Shown: positions 45,509-53,831, numbered from the stretch's first letter. The stretch is 64,000 bases of DNA from Jatrophihabitans_A lederbergiae (GCF_031845305.1 NZ_JAVREH010000006.1:1-64000); one strand, 5' to 3'. The notes: generated by a model from the letters alone, not told the origin. A program made the numbers and translations.

Positions 45509-47231
45509 GCTGTCCGACCAGGTCGCCGACGCCGTCCGGCGCGGAGCCGAGGAGCTGTTCGCCCGGCAGCACGATGACGGCGCGTTCGGCGACTCCCCGC
45601 CCAGCTCGATCCTCGGCACCGCGGGTGCGATCACCGCGCTGCACGCCGCGGACCCCGCCGGCTCGGCGAGCCTGATCTCGGCCGGCGCGGCATGGCTGCG
45701 CGAGGCGCAGTTACCCGACGGCGGCTGGGGCGGCGTGGTCGGAGCCGGCAGCGAGCCGGTGGCAACCTCGGTGGCGCTGTCTGCGCTGCAGATCACCGCC
45801 GCGGCGGACAGCGTCTCGGCGGTTGCGGCCGGCCGCGGCAGGCTGGCGGACTTCGGCGGGGTGGAGTCGGTCACCGACCCCGCGGTGCAGCTGCTGTGCA
45901 AGCTCTTCCTGATGCTGGCAGGATTTCTGCAACCGGGCGATCTGCGCCGGCTGCCGCTCGAGGTGGTGCTGCTGGACAAGGTGCGGCGGCAGAACATCTC
46001 GTTCCGGACGGCTCCGTTCGCCGCGATGGCGCTCGCCCAGTCGGTCACCGACCCGGCGACCGGGCTCCGGCGGGTCACCTCGCGGCTGGCCCGCGGCAAG
46101 GCGTTGCGGCTGCTCACCGACATCTACGAGCACGAGGGCCGCACCGGGAACTTCAGCGAGGATCCATGGCCGGCTGCGCTGGTATGCCTGAGCCTGGCCC
46201 GGGCCGCCCTCGCCCCGGAGCTGGTGGCGGCCAGCGCCGGTTACCTGCGCCGATCGGTGCGTCCGGACGGGTCCTGGGACGCCGTCAGCAACCTCGACCT
46301 CACCCGGTCCTCGTTCGCGGCCACCGGCCTGATCGCCGCTGGCTATGCCGGGGACCTCCGCCTGCAACGGACCCGGGAGCTGTTCCACCGCTGCCAGCAG
46401 TCCGAGGCCTTCACCGTGCTGGACTGCCCGCCCGGCGGTTGGAGCTTCTCCGGCGCCCGCGGCTGGCCGGTCACCCTGGAGTCCGCCGAGATCCTGTCCG
46501 CCCTCGCCGGCCTGCCCGGCTCAGAGCGGAACGAGTCGCTGAGCACCGGCCTGGACTGGCTGACCGGACGCCAGGACAGCCGGGGCTCGTGGAGCCTGTG
46601 GGTGCGCGACACCAAACTGGCCAACGACGGTCCGTGTCCCGGCATCACCAGCCAGGGCATCACCGCGCTGCTCGATGCCGGGCGGCCCAGCTCCGACGCA
46701 GCGGTGCAGACAGCGGCGAGCTGGCTGCTCACCCAGCAGCGCCCGGACGGGACGTTCGAGAACCTCTGGTACCGCGATTTCACCACCGGCACCGCGGTGG
46801 CGCTGGCGGCCCTCGCCCGGGCCGGGTATCCCGGCCATCCGGTAGCCCAGCGCGCGCGGCAGTGGCTCTTGGACAGCCAGCTGGCCGACGGCGGCTGGGG
46901 ACCAGGGCCTCAGCAAGCCGACGCCCGCGCCGCGAACATCGGCCCAGTCGAGGCGTCGGTGGAAGAGACGGCCTGGGCGCTGCACGCCTTGATCGAGGCG
47001 GGCGTCCCGGTCGAGTCCGAGCCGGTCCGCCGCGGCATCACGTGGCTGATCGAGGCTCAGTTGCCCGACGGAAGCTGGCAGCCAAGCAGGGTCTGCGTCT
47101 ACATCCGGCACCACATGAACTATCCCAACGGCGCCATCGCGCGCGGGCTGGCGCTGCGGGCGCTCGGTCTGTACGCCGAGCGCAGCCGGGAAACCTCGTC
47201 CACTACCGACCCGGCGGAGGCCGCCCGATGA
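45501..47231 (+). CDS. Squalene-hopene/oxidosqualene cyclase-like terpene cyclase with altered catalytic motif
   Basis: 576 residues, full-length two-domain (alpha/alpha)6 terpene cyclase. QW repeats are seen at about 70-76 (QLPDGGW), 254-259 (RPDGSW), 360-364 (SRGSW), 412-420 (QQRPDGTFE), 459-466 (SQLADGGW) and 519-525 (AQLPDGSW). The acid region is GGWSFSGARGWPVTLESAE (312-330). In squalene-hopene cyclase the matching residues are YPDVDDTA and in lanosterol synthase 'SDCTAE'; here they are WPVTLESAE, so the catalytic Asp position is Leu 326 and the neighbour is Glu 327, while the trailing SAE resembles oxidosqualene cyclases. The conserved C-terminal segments (WYRDFTTGTAVALAAL; VEETAWALHAL; VYIRHHM) are intact. 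Likely folds a prenylated or epoxidised substrate; mechanism open. Confidence 0.85.
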   Translation: MPELSDQVADAVRRGAEELFARQHDDGAFGDSPPSSILGTAGAITALHAADPAGSASLISAGAAWLREAQLPDGGWGGVVGAGSEPVATSVALSALQITAAADSVSAVAAGRGRLADFGGVESVTDPAVQLLCKLFLMLAGFLQPGDLRRLPLEVVLLDKVRRQNISFRTAPFAAMALAQSVTDPATGLRRVTSRLARGKALRLLTDIYEHEGRTGNFSEDPWPAALVCLSLARAALAPELVAASAGYLRRSVRPDGSWDAVSNLDLTRSSFAATGLIAAGYAGDLRLQRTRELFHRCQQSEAFTVLDCPPGGWSFSGARGWPVTLESAEILSALAGLPGSERNESLSTGLDWLTGRQDSRGSWSLWVRDTKLANDGPCPGITSQGITALLDAGRPSSDAAVQTAASWLLTQQRPDGTFENLWYRDFTTGTAVALAALARAGYPGHPVAQRARQWLLDSQLADGGWGPGPQQADARAANIGPVEASVEETAWALHALIEAGVPVESEPVRRGITWLIEAQLPDGSWQPSRVCVYIRHHMNYPNGAIARGLALRALGLYAERSRETSSTTDPAEAAR

Positions 47232-48289
47232 GCAACCCGTCCGACACCTTCGACCTGGCCGACTCAGCAGACCTGGCCGAACTGGCCCCGCTGGCCGAAC
47301 CGGCAGAGCTGATCGACCTGTCGATGAACGAGTCGCCCTACGCCCCGCTGCCCAGCGTCCAGGCCGTGGTCGAGAAGGCGGTGGCACAGCTGCACCGCTA
47401 TCCCCCGCACACCGCGGCCGGGCTCGTCACCGCGCTCGCGCAGCGGTTGGACGCGCCGGCGGAAGAGATTCTCGTCGGACCGGGCTCGGCCGGTCTCTGC
47501 CAGAACCTGATCCAGTCCCTCGGCCCGCAGCGCCGCCAGGTGGTCTATCCCGAGCTGTCCTTCGAGGCCTATCCGCTGATGGTGTTCAACACCGGCAGCC
47601 AGCCGGTACCGGTGCCGCTGACCGGCTACGCCCACGACCTGGATGCGATGGCCGCGGCCGTCACCGAGGACACCCGCTGCGTTCTGGTGTGCAATCCCAA
47701 CAACCCGACCGGGGATGTTCTGCGCACCGAGCAGCTTGCCGCCTTTCTGGACCGCATTCCGTCCGAGGTGCTGGTGATCATCGACGAGGCGTACCGCGAA
47801 TACGTCACCGATCCGGAGGCCGCAGACGGTCTGGCGCTGCGACAGGGCCGCGACAACGTCTGCGTGCTGCGGACGTTCTCCAAGGCTTACGGTCTCGCGA
47901 CCCTGCGGGTGGGTTATGCCCTCGCCCCGGCCGCGGTGGCGCAGCGGGCCCGGATGACCGGGCTGGTGTTCTATCCGGGCGGTCTCGGCCAGGTGGCAGC
48001 GACCGCGTCGCTACGTCCGGAGGTCGACCAGGAGCTGCTCACCCGGTGCGCCGCCAACGCCGAGGCCCGGACGAGGCTGGCCGAGAGCCTGCGTGCGCTG
48101 GGGCTGCCGGTGGCGCCCTCGCAGACGAACTTCCTGTGGGCACCCATCGGTGCCGAGGCGGAGAACCTCGCTGCTCGCTGCCGCGCGGCTGGCATCCTGG
48201 TGCGGCCCTATCCGGGTCTGGGGGTCCGGATCACGATCGGCTCCGCCGAAGCCAATGAACGCCTGCTGGCAGTGGCGAGCGCCGGGTGA
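47228..48289 (+). CDS. HisC-type PLP aminotransferase
   Basis: 353 residues, fold type I. The start is ATG 47228, overlapping the cyclase stop. SMNESPYAPLPSV and NPNNPTGDVL are the usual substrate and cofactor segments, DEAYREYV carries the Asp and Tyr, and the internal aldimine Lys is in TFSKAYGLATLRVGYALA; the C-terminal Arg is in VRITIGS. Enzymes of this type transaminate histidinol phosphate or aromatic 2-oxo acids, not sugars. An acidic N-terminal extension (DLADSADLAELAPLAEPAEL) is unusual. Not next to other his genes, so a biosynthetic role is likely: amino group on the acceptor or the terpenoid. Downstream gene starts at its stop (GTGA). Confidence 0.9.
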   Translation: MSNPSDTFDLADSADLAELAPLAEPAELIDLSMNESPYAPLPSVQAVVEKAVAQLHRYPPHTAAGLVTALAQRLDAPAEEILVGPGSAGLCQNLIQSLGPQRRQVVYPELSFEAYPLMVFNTGSQPVPVPLTGYAHDLDAMAAAVTEDTRCVLVCNPNNPTGDVLRTEQLAAFLDRIPSEVLVIIDEAYREYVTDPEAADGLALRQGRDNVCVLRTFSKAYGLATLRVGYALAPAAVAQRARMTGLVFYPGGLGQVAATASLRPEVDQELLTRCAANAEARTRLAESLRALGLPVAPSQTNFLWAPIGAEAENLAARCRAAGILVRPYPGLGVRITIGSAEANERLLAVASAG

Positions 48290-49515
48290 GAGTGCTGGTC
48301 AGCACCTGGGGCTGGCGCTCGCACTTCTACCCGCTGGTTCCGCTGGCCTGGGCGCTGCGCAGCGCCGGTCACGATGTCCGGGTCGCCAGCCAGCCGGGCA
48401 TGATGGAGGCCATCACCGGAGCCGGCCTGCCGGGGGTGCCGGTCGGTCCCGCGCTGGACTTCGCTGAGGTCTTCGGAAACCGGGTCGGCCGGGTGGCGAC
48501 CAGAGCCGAACGGGCAGCCTCACAACCAGCCGGGATAGCGCCGGCCGTGACCGCGGACGGCGGCGTGGTGCGCTACGCCGACGCCATGCTGGACGAGCTG
48601 GTCGCCTTCGGCCGGCAGTTCGCACCGGACCTGATGGTGTTCGAGCCGCAGAACCTGGCGGTACCGATCGCCGCGGCTGCGCTCGGTGTACCCGCGGTCC
48701 GCCAGTTGTGGGGCCCGGACGAGACCACCCAGCTCGACCTGGACCGGGAATCGGTGCTGGGCCCGCTGGCCGGGCGCCACTCGGTTCCGGTGGCCGACGT
48801 GCGACTGGCCGGTGACCTGACGCTGGACCCCTGCCCGCCCGGGATGCAGGTGCCGCTCGCCGGCCCCAGCAAGCCGGTCCGGTTCGTGCCCTACAACGGC
48901 GCCGCCGTCCTGCCCCGCTGGCTCTGGAACGAGCCCGTCCGCCCCCGGGTCTGCCTTACCTGGGGCACGATGATGGCTTCCCTCGGGCTCGACAGCGGCC
49001 CGGCTGCCGGCGTGGACCTGGCCGCCGTGATCGCCGCGGTGGCGAGCCTGGATGTCGAGCTGGTGCTGGCGCTGGACCCGGCACAGCGCGAGCGGCTCGG
49101 CACGCTCCCTGCCACGGTTGTGTTTCCGGAGCAGCCGCTGGCGCTGCAGCTGCTGCTGCCCAGTTGCCGGGCGATCATCTCCCAGGGCGGGGCCGGCACG
49201 CTGATGACGGCGTTGGCGGCGGGAGTGCCGCAACTGGTGCTGCCCCAGGTCAGTGACCAGCACTTCAACGCCGAGCGGCTGGTCGCCACCGGGGCGGGGC
49301 TCAGCATTCCCGAAGCCGATGCCGACAGTGATACCTACAGCGCCGTGGTGCGCCGGCTGCTGGCACAACTGCTCGGCGACGGCCTGCAACGCAGCCGCGC
49401 GGCCGAGCTGCAAGCCTCCCATCAGCTGCTTCCAGCACCGGCCGAAGTGGTTCCGGTGCTGGAAGAGCTTGCAAACACAGCACGTTCGGAATCGATGTCA
49501 GGAGCGCGTTCATGA
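48286..49515 (+). CDS. Glycosyltransferase (2), activator-dependent macrolide-GT type
   Basis: 409 residues, GT-B fold. The linker segment VRFVPYNGAAVLPRWLWN and the RPRVCLTWGT strand look like DesVII/EryCIII-type deoxysugar transferases, and the donor-site segment is SQGGAGTLMTALAAGVPQL with DQHFNAERL. Those enzymes often need a P450-like helper encoded nearby; the next gene is a P450, but it keeps its haem Cys and is probably an enzyme (see finding). No TDP-deoxysugar genes occur in the window, so the sugar must come from elsewhere. Start GTG 48286 overlaps the aminotransferase stop. Confidence 0.88.
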   Translation: MRVLVSTWGWRSHFYPLVPLAWALRSAGHDVRVASQPGMMEAITGAGLPGVPVGPALDFAEVFGNRVGRVATRAERAASQPAGIAPAVTADGGVVRYADAMLDELVAFGRQFAPDLMVFEPQNLAVPIAAAALGVPAVRQLWGPDETTQLDLDRESVLGPLAGRHSVPVADVRLAGDLTLDPCPPGMQVPLAGPSKPVRFVPYNGAAVLPRWLWNEPVRPRVCLTWGTMMASLGLDSGPAAGVDLAAVIAAVASLDVELVLALDPAQRERLGTLPATVVFPEQPLALQLLLPSCRAIISQGGAGTLMTALAAGVPQLVLPQVSDQHFNAERLVATGAGLSIPEADADSDTYSAVVRRLLAQLLGDGLQRSRAAELQASHQLLPAPAEVVPVLEELANTARSESMSGARS

Positions 49516-50717
49516 CCGTTGAGATCAGCTATCCGCTGCCGTCACCGCCCACGATCTACCATCCGCTGCCGGAGTTGCTGGAATACCAGCAGAACCAGCC
49601 GGTGGTGCAGGTCCGGATGGCCGACGGCACCGAGGCATGGTTGGTGTCGCGCTATGAGGACGTCCGCCAGATCCTGGTCGACCAGCGCTTCAGCCGCGCG
49701 GCGACGGCCGGCCCCGGCGCCCCGGCGAAGGAGCTGGGTGACCTCGAGACCCAGTCGCTGATCGGGATGGATCCGCCCGAGCACACCCGGCTCCGGCGGA
49801 TCGTGGCCCACGCCTTCACCCCGCGCAGGATCGAGGAACTGCGGCCGCGGGTGGCAAGCCTGGTGGCGGAGCTGATCGACACGATGACGGCGCTCCCCCG
49901 GCCGGTGGATCTGGTTGAACACTTCTCAACACCCTTGCCCGTACAGGTGATCAGCGAGCTGTTCGGGATTCCGGAGGCCGACCGCCACAAGTGCAAGGAA
50001 TGGTCGGACACCATGATGGGTGACTGGCAGCAGGATCCGGAGGGCACCGAGGCGGCCGTCCAAGGCTTCTCCGAGCTGATCGAATCCCGGCGTTCCGAGC
50101 CCGGTGACGACCTGATCAGCGCCTTGATCTCAGCCCATGACGATCACGACCGGTTGACCGAGCGCGAGCTGCTGATGGTCAGCATCGGGGTGATGATCGG
50201 CGGACACGAGACGACGACCAACCAGATCAACCTGTTCGTGCTCACCCTCCTGCGGTATCCGGAGCAGCTGGCCCGGCTGCTGGCCGACCAGAGCCGCATT
50301 CCGCAGGCCGTCGAGGAGCTGACCCGGTTCATCCAGCTCGGCGAGACCGGCGTGATGCTCCCCCGAATCGCGACCGAGGCGATCGAACTGAGCGGCGTGC
50401 TGGTGCCTGCCGGGGCGACCGTCCTGCCGGCGTTCATGGCGGCGAACCGCGACCCGGCCGTGTTTGAGGAGCCCGACACGCTGAACTTGCGGCGGCCGGC
50501 CAATCCGCATCTGGGCTTCGGAGCCGGCGTGCACCACTGCCTGGGTGCGCAGCTGGCGCGGATGGAGCTGCAAGAGGCGCTGCGCGGCCTGCTCGGACGG
50601 CTGCCCGACCTGCGGCTGGCGGTCCCCGAGTCGGACCTGCGCTTCACCCAGGGGCTGGTGGTGCGCCGCCTGGAGGAACTGCCACTGACCTGGAGCGGAG
50701 AAGCGCGCCTGCGATGA
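49512..50717 (+). CDS. Cytochrome P450 (2)
   Basis: 401 residues. I-helix GGHETTTNQ with the acid-alcohol pair, ExxR in EELTRFIQL, haem loop FGAGVHHCLGAQLAR with Cys; a normal, apparently active class I P450 of the CYP105/107-like macrolide group. Overlaps the glycosyltransferase stop by ATGA and its own stop overlaps the nucleotidyltransferase start. Could hydroxylate the terpenoid core. No redox partner is encoded in the cluster. Confidence 0.92.
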   Translation: MTVEISYPLPSPPTIYHPLPELLEYQQNQPVVQVRMADGTEAWLVSRYEDVRQILVDQRFSRAATAGPGAPAKELGDLETQSLIGMDPPEHTRLRRIVAHAFTPRRIEELRPRVASLVAELIDTMTALPRPVDLVEHFSTPLPVQVISELFGIPEADRHKCKEWSDTMMGDWQQDPEGTEAAVQGFSELIESRRSEPGDDLISALISAHDDHDRLTERELLMVSIGVMIGGHETTTNQINLFVLTLLRYPEQLARLLADQSRIPQAVEELTRFIQLGETGVMLPRIATEAIELSGVLVPAGATVLPAFMAANRDPAVFEEPDTLNLRRPANPHLGFGAGVHHCLGAQLARMELQEALRGLLGRLPDLRLAVPESDLRFTQGLVVRRLEELPLTWSGEARLR

Positions 50718-51523
50718 CCACCCCAGCTCCTGATCGCAGTGCGGTCGTTTCCGCGCTGCTGCTCCGCATCGTCGAGCTGCTGCGAGCCGAACCCCGGGTG
50801 CTTGCCGCCTGGCTGTATGGCAGCCACGGCCGGGGCGACGCCGACGAGTACAGCGACCTGGACGTGTGGGTGGTGACCGAGGACGTCGACGGCCTGCTCG
50901 CCGACTGGCCGACCCTGGCCGGCGAGCTGGGCGAGGTGGTGCTGACGGAGCCGATCCGCGGCCAGCCCGCCATCCGCTGCATCCTGGCGGACTGGACGCA
51001 CTACGACCTGTGGGTCAGCTTCCCCGACGGGGTGCCGCGCCGGGGCGCGGACACCGTCCGGCTGCTGTTCGACCGGGCCGGCCTGGCACAGCGACTGCAG
51101 CCGCGCGCCACCCCGGCACCGCTGGACGTCGCGAAGGCACGCGCTCTGACCGTAGAATTCCTACGAAGATTGGGCAATCTGCCCGCGGTGCTGCATCGCG
51201 GCGATCCGCTCTACGCCGTATCAGCAGCACAATTGACCCGGCTGATGCTGATCGAGTTGATGCTCACCGACCTGCGGCTGGCAGATCCCGGTGGGGCCGG
51301 GCACCAGTACCGGGCGCTGTCCGCGGACCGCCGCGACGCGCTGCTGGCCCTGCCCGCCGTCGAGAACACCCTTGTTTCAGCGAGGGATTACCAGGTGGAG
51401 TGCCTGCGATTGTTCGTGCCGCTGGCCCGGCAGCTGTGCGGAGCGGATTTTCCCGAGCCGCTCTACCGGGCGGTTGGAAAGCTTTTGACCAGCGAGTTGG
51501 GCATGATTCTCGGTGACGTCTGA
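50714..51523 (+). CDS. ANT-like nucleotidyltransferase (1)
   Basis: 269 residues. Nucleotidyltransferase fold: GSHGRGDADEYSDLDVWVV (Gly-Ser at 36-37, Asp pair at 48 and 50) followed by a third acidic position (HYDLWVSF, residue 95 or so), and a helical C-terminal domain, as in aminoglycoside adenylyltransferases. It is the last gene of the coupled operon (ATGA overlap with P450 2). A role in self-resistance by adenylylation, or in tailoring, is inference. Ends convergently with the second nucleotidyltransferase, overlapping it by 61 bases. Confidence 0.82.
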   Translation: MTTPAPDRSAVVSALLLRIVELLRAEPRVLAAWLYGSHGRGDADEYSDLDVWVVTEDVDGLLADWPTLAGELGEVVLTEPIRGQPAIRCILADWTHYDLWVSFPDGVPRRGADTVRLLFDRAGLAQRLQPRATPAPLDVAKARALTVEFLRRLGNLPAVLHRGDPLYAVSAAQLTRLMLIELMLTDLRLADPGGAGHQYRALSADRRDALLALPAVENTLVSARDYQVECLRLFVPLARQLCGADFPEPLYRAVGKLLTSELGMILGDV

Positions 51524-52386
51524 GCCGAGTGCTCGTCCGCCAGCGTGCGCAGGTGAGCGGCGATGGCCTCGTCCGCCGCGGTCGGATATTGCAGTCCCCA
51601 CTCGCGGGCGGCCTCGCAGGCCAGCCGGTCGAACAGCCTGACGCTGGCCTCGAGGGCTCGCCACGCGTCCGCGGCCTCGAATCGGCCGAACACCTCGTGC
51701 GCCTGCTGCCAGGTACGCGCGTCGACCCAACGGCTCAGATGCCGGCCCTTGTGATAACCGTCGAACGGGTAGCCGGCTGTCACCACCGCGTGCCATTCGA
51801 CCATCACCAACAGGTGCTGCTTCATCGTCCACTCGCGGGACTTGGCCTCCCACAGCTCGCCGCGGATCAGGTACTTCGGCACCCGCAACGCCTCGAACCA
51901 GAACGCATCAGCCACCGCGCGGAATCCGTCCGGGGTCAGCACGGCGGGCTCCACGCCCCCGCCCGACGGCTTCGGGAGCGCGTCGGTGAGGCCGTCAGGA
52001 TCCAACAACACCCGGTAGCCGGGCGCGTAGACCCGGTCGAGCTCGCCGCCTTCAGCCATGTCGGACAACCGCTGGGCGTCGATCACGGTGAAATCCACGG
52101 TCGTGGCACCGGCATAGATGACGCCCACCATCGGATAGGTCTGGGTGGCAGCGGCCGCCAGCGCCGGAACCACCTGGGTCGTCCACACCTCGCCCAGCTC
52201 GTTCCACCACTGCCCGCCGGCCATGAACTCCTGAACATCGGCGACCACTACTTCGATGTCGATGTCAGACAGCGAGTCGATGCTGGCGCCCGGCTGCGCC
52301 TTGGACCCGGTCAGCACCAGTGCGCGCACCTCGGGCCTTGCCCGGGCCCAGTCCACGATGCGCTCCAGCATGTCCGGATGGCTCAT
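51463..52386 (-). CDS. ANT(6)-like nucleotidyltransferase (2)
   Basis: 307 residues from ATG 52386. N-terminal GSKAQPGASIDSLSDIDIEVVV (Gly-Ser 27-28, Asp at 41 and 43) and a segment VDFTVIDAQRLSDMAEGG with the third acidic residue; KQHLLVMVEWHAV and FDGYHKGRHLSRWVD match the streptomycin 6-adenylyltransferase (AadE) helical domain. The ATG was preferred to 52434 because the family starts close to the strand. Opposite strand to the operon. May be a resistance determinant or an unrelated gene. Confidence 0.85.
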   Translation of the reverse strand: MSHPDMLERIVDWARARPEVRALVLTGSKAQPGASIDSLSDIDIEVVVADVQEFMAGGQWWNELGEVWTTQVVPALAAAATQTYPMVGVIYAGATTVDFTVIDAQRLSDMAEGGELDRVYAPGYRVLLDPDGLTDALPKPSGGGVEPAVLTPDGFRAVADAFWFEALRVPKYLIRGELWEAKSREWTMKQHLLVMVEWHAVVTAGYPFDGYHKGRHLSRWVDARTWQQAHEVFGRFEAADAWRALEASVRLFDRLACEAAREWGLQYPTAADEAIAAHLRTLADEHSAQTSPRIMPNSLVKSFPTAR

Positions 52387-52492
52387 CGATGGTGCCTTCC
52401 ACGAAATGGTCAGGGTCCCCAAAATACCTCCCACAACGCCCGTTCGCGGGGATAGCTGACGATCCGGCGCGGACTATGCCTAGCATGACCGG

Positions 52493-53815
52493 ATGAGCAA
52501 TCTGGCAGGACAGACCGCCGTGGTCATCGGAGCCGGCATCGCGGGCCTGTGCGCCGCCCGGACGCTGGCCGACCGCTTCGAACGGGTGCTGGTGCTGGAC
52601 CGGGACGAGCTGGGCCAGGACGCCACGCCGCGCCGGGGCGTGACCCAGAGCGGGCACGGTCACGTCCTGCTGGTTGCCGGTCAGCGGGCGCTGGACGGGC
52701 TCTTTCCGGGCCTGCTGGATGAGCTCGTGGACGCCGGCGGAGTGCGTTTCGACCCCGGCACCGACCTGTCGTTCTACCGCTTCGGTGCGATCTGGCCCCG
52801 CATGGAGTCCGAGCTGCGGCTGGTGACCTTCAGCCGTCCGTTGCTCGAACTCACCGTCCGCCGCCGCGTCCAGGCGCTGGCCAATGTGGAGTTCCGGGAT
52901 CAGACGGCGGTGTCGGCCCTGCTCGGCGCCGCCGATCGGATCACGGGAGTCCGCCTGGACGACGGCGAGGTGATTCCCAGCGACCTGGTGGTCGACTGCA
53001 CCGGCCGGGGCGGGCGGTCCAATTCCTGGCTGGGTGCTCTCGGCGTACCGGCACCGGCCGTTACCGAAGTGAAGGTTGGCGTCGGGTATGCCACTCGGCT
53101 GTACCGCCGCCGTCCCAGCGACCTTCCCGAGGGCTCGGCGGTGTTCTGCCTGCCCAGCCCGCCGGTGGAGAAGCGGGCAGGCCTGGCGCTGCCCATCGAG
53201 GGGAACCGCTGGCTGATCTCGCTCGGTGGCTGGCACGACTCGTTTCCGCGCGACGCCGAGGCCTTCGACCGGCATGCCCGGGCGCTGCCACATCCGGCCA
53301 TCGCAAGGCTGGTCGAGACCTGCGAACCGCTGACCGACCTGGTGCTGTGCCAGTATCCCGCCAGCCGCCGCAGGCACTTCGAGGACCTCGCCACGGTGCC
53401 TGCCGGTTACCTAGCCCTGGGTGACGCCATCTGCAGTTTCAACCCCATCTACGGCCAGGGAATGACCTGTGCGGCGCTGGAGGCGGTGGCCCTGGCGGAG
53501 CTGCTGGACCGGCACCGGCGCACCGGCACAGCGCTGTCCGCGGAGTACTACTCCCGAGCCGGGAAGATCGTGGCGACGCCGTGGCAGTTCGCCGCGGGCG
53601 GTGACTTCTGCTATCCCGAGACGGTAGGACCGCGCCCGCACGGCATCCGGTTTCTCAACGGCTATGCCCGGCGGGTGCAGCAGGCCTCGATGGTGGATCC
53701 CGAGATCCGGCGGGTGTTCACGTCCGTGCAGCACCTGATCATGGACCCGGCGGCGCTGAGAAAGCCGGCGATGATGGTCAAGGTGCTGCGGGCGGCGCGA
53801 CAGGCACCGCGCTGA
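52493..53815 (+). CDS. FAD-dependent monooxygenase, epoxidase-like
   Basis: 440 residues. FAD-binding GxGxxG at VVIGAGIAGLCAARTL (residues 10-25), an HGH motif (SGHGHVLL, 54-61) and the second FAD motif GDAICSFNPIYGQGMTCA (310-327). Those features are of the group that includes polyether alkene epoxidases such as MonCI and Lsd18 (from memory) rather than typical aromatic hydroxylases. In a cluster with a prenyl synthase, a UbiA enzyme and an oxidosqualene-like cyclase, epoxidation of a prenyl terminal olefin before cyclisation is a natural role (inference). Starts 107 bases from the divergent nucleotidyltransferase. Confidence 0.87.
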   Translation: MSNLAGQTAVVIGAGIAGLCAARTLADRFERVLVLDRDELGQDATPRRGVTQSGHGHVLLVAGQRALDGLFPGLLDELVDAGGVRFDPGTDLSFYRFGAIWPRMESELRLVTFSRPLLELTVRRRVQALANVEFRDQTAVSALLGAADRITGVRLDDGEVIPSDLVVDCTGRGGRSNSWLGALGVPAPAVTEVKVGVGYATRLYRRRPSDLPEGSAVFCLPSPPVEKRAGLALPIEGNRWLISLGGWHDSFPRDAEAFDRHARALPHPAIARLVETCEPLTDLVLCQYPASRRRHFEDLATVPAGYLALGDAICSFNPIYGQGMTCAALEAVALAELLDRHRRTGTALSAEYYSRAGKIVATPWQFAAGGDFCYPETVGPRPHGIRFLNGYARRVQQASMVDPEIRRVFTSVQHLIMDPAALRKPAMMVKVLRAARQAPR

Positions 53816-53831
53816 CCCCCAGGGCTCCGGC

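Noticed and set aside
45692..47227. Long second frame within the cyclase gene continuing into the aminotransferase
   Set aside because: The first 500 codons are a shadow of the cyclase; the real aminotransferase starts at 47228.
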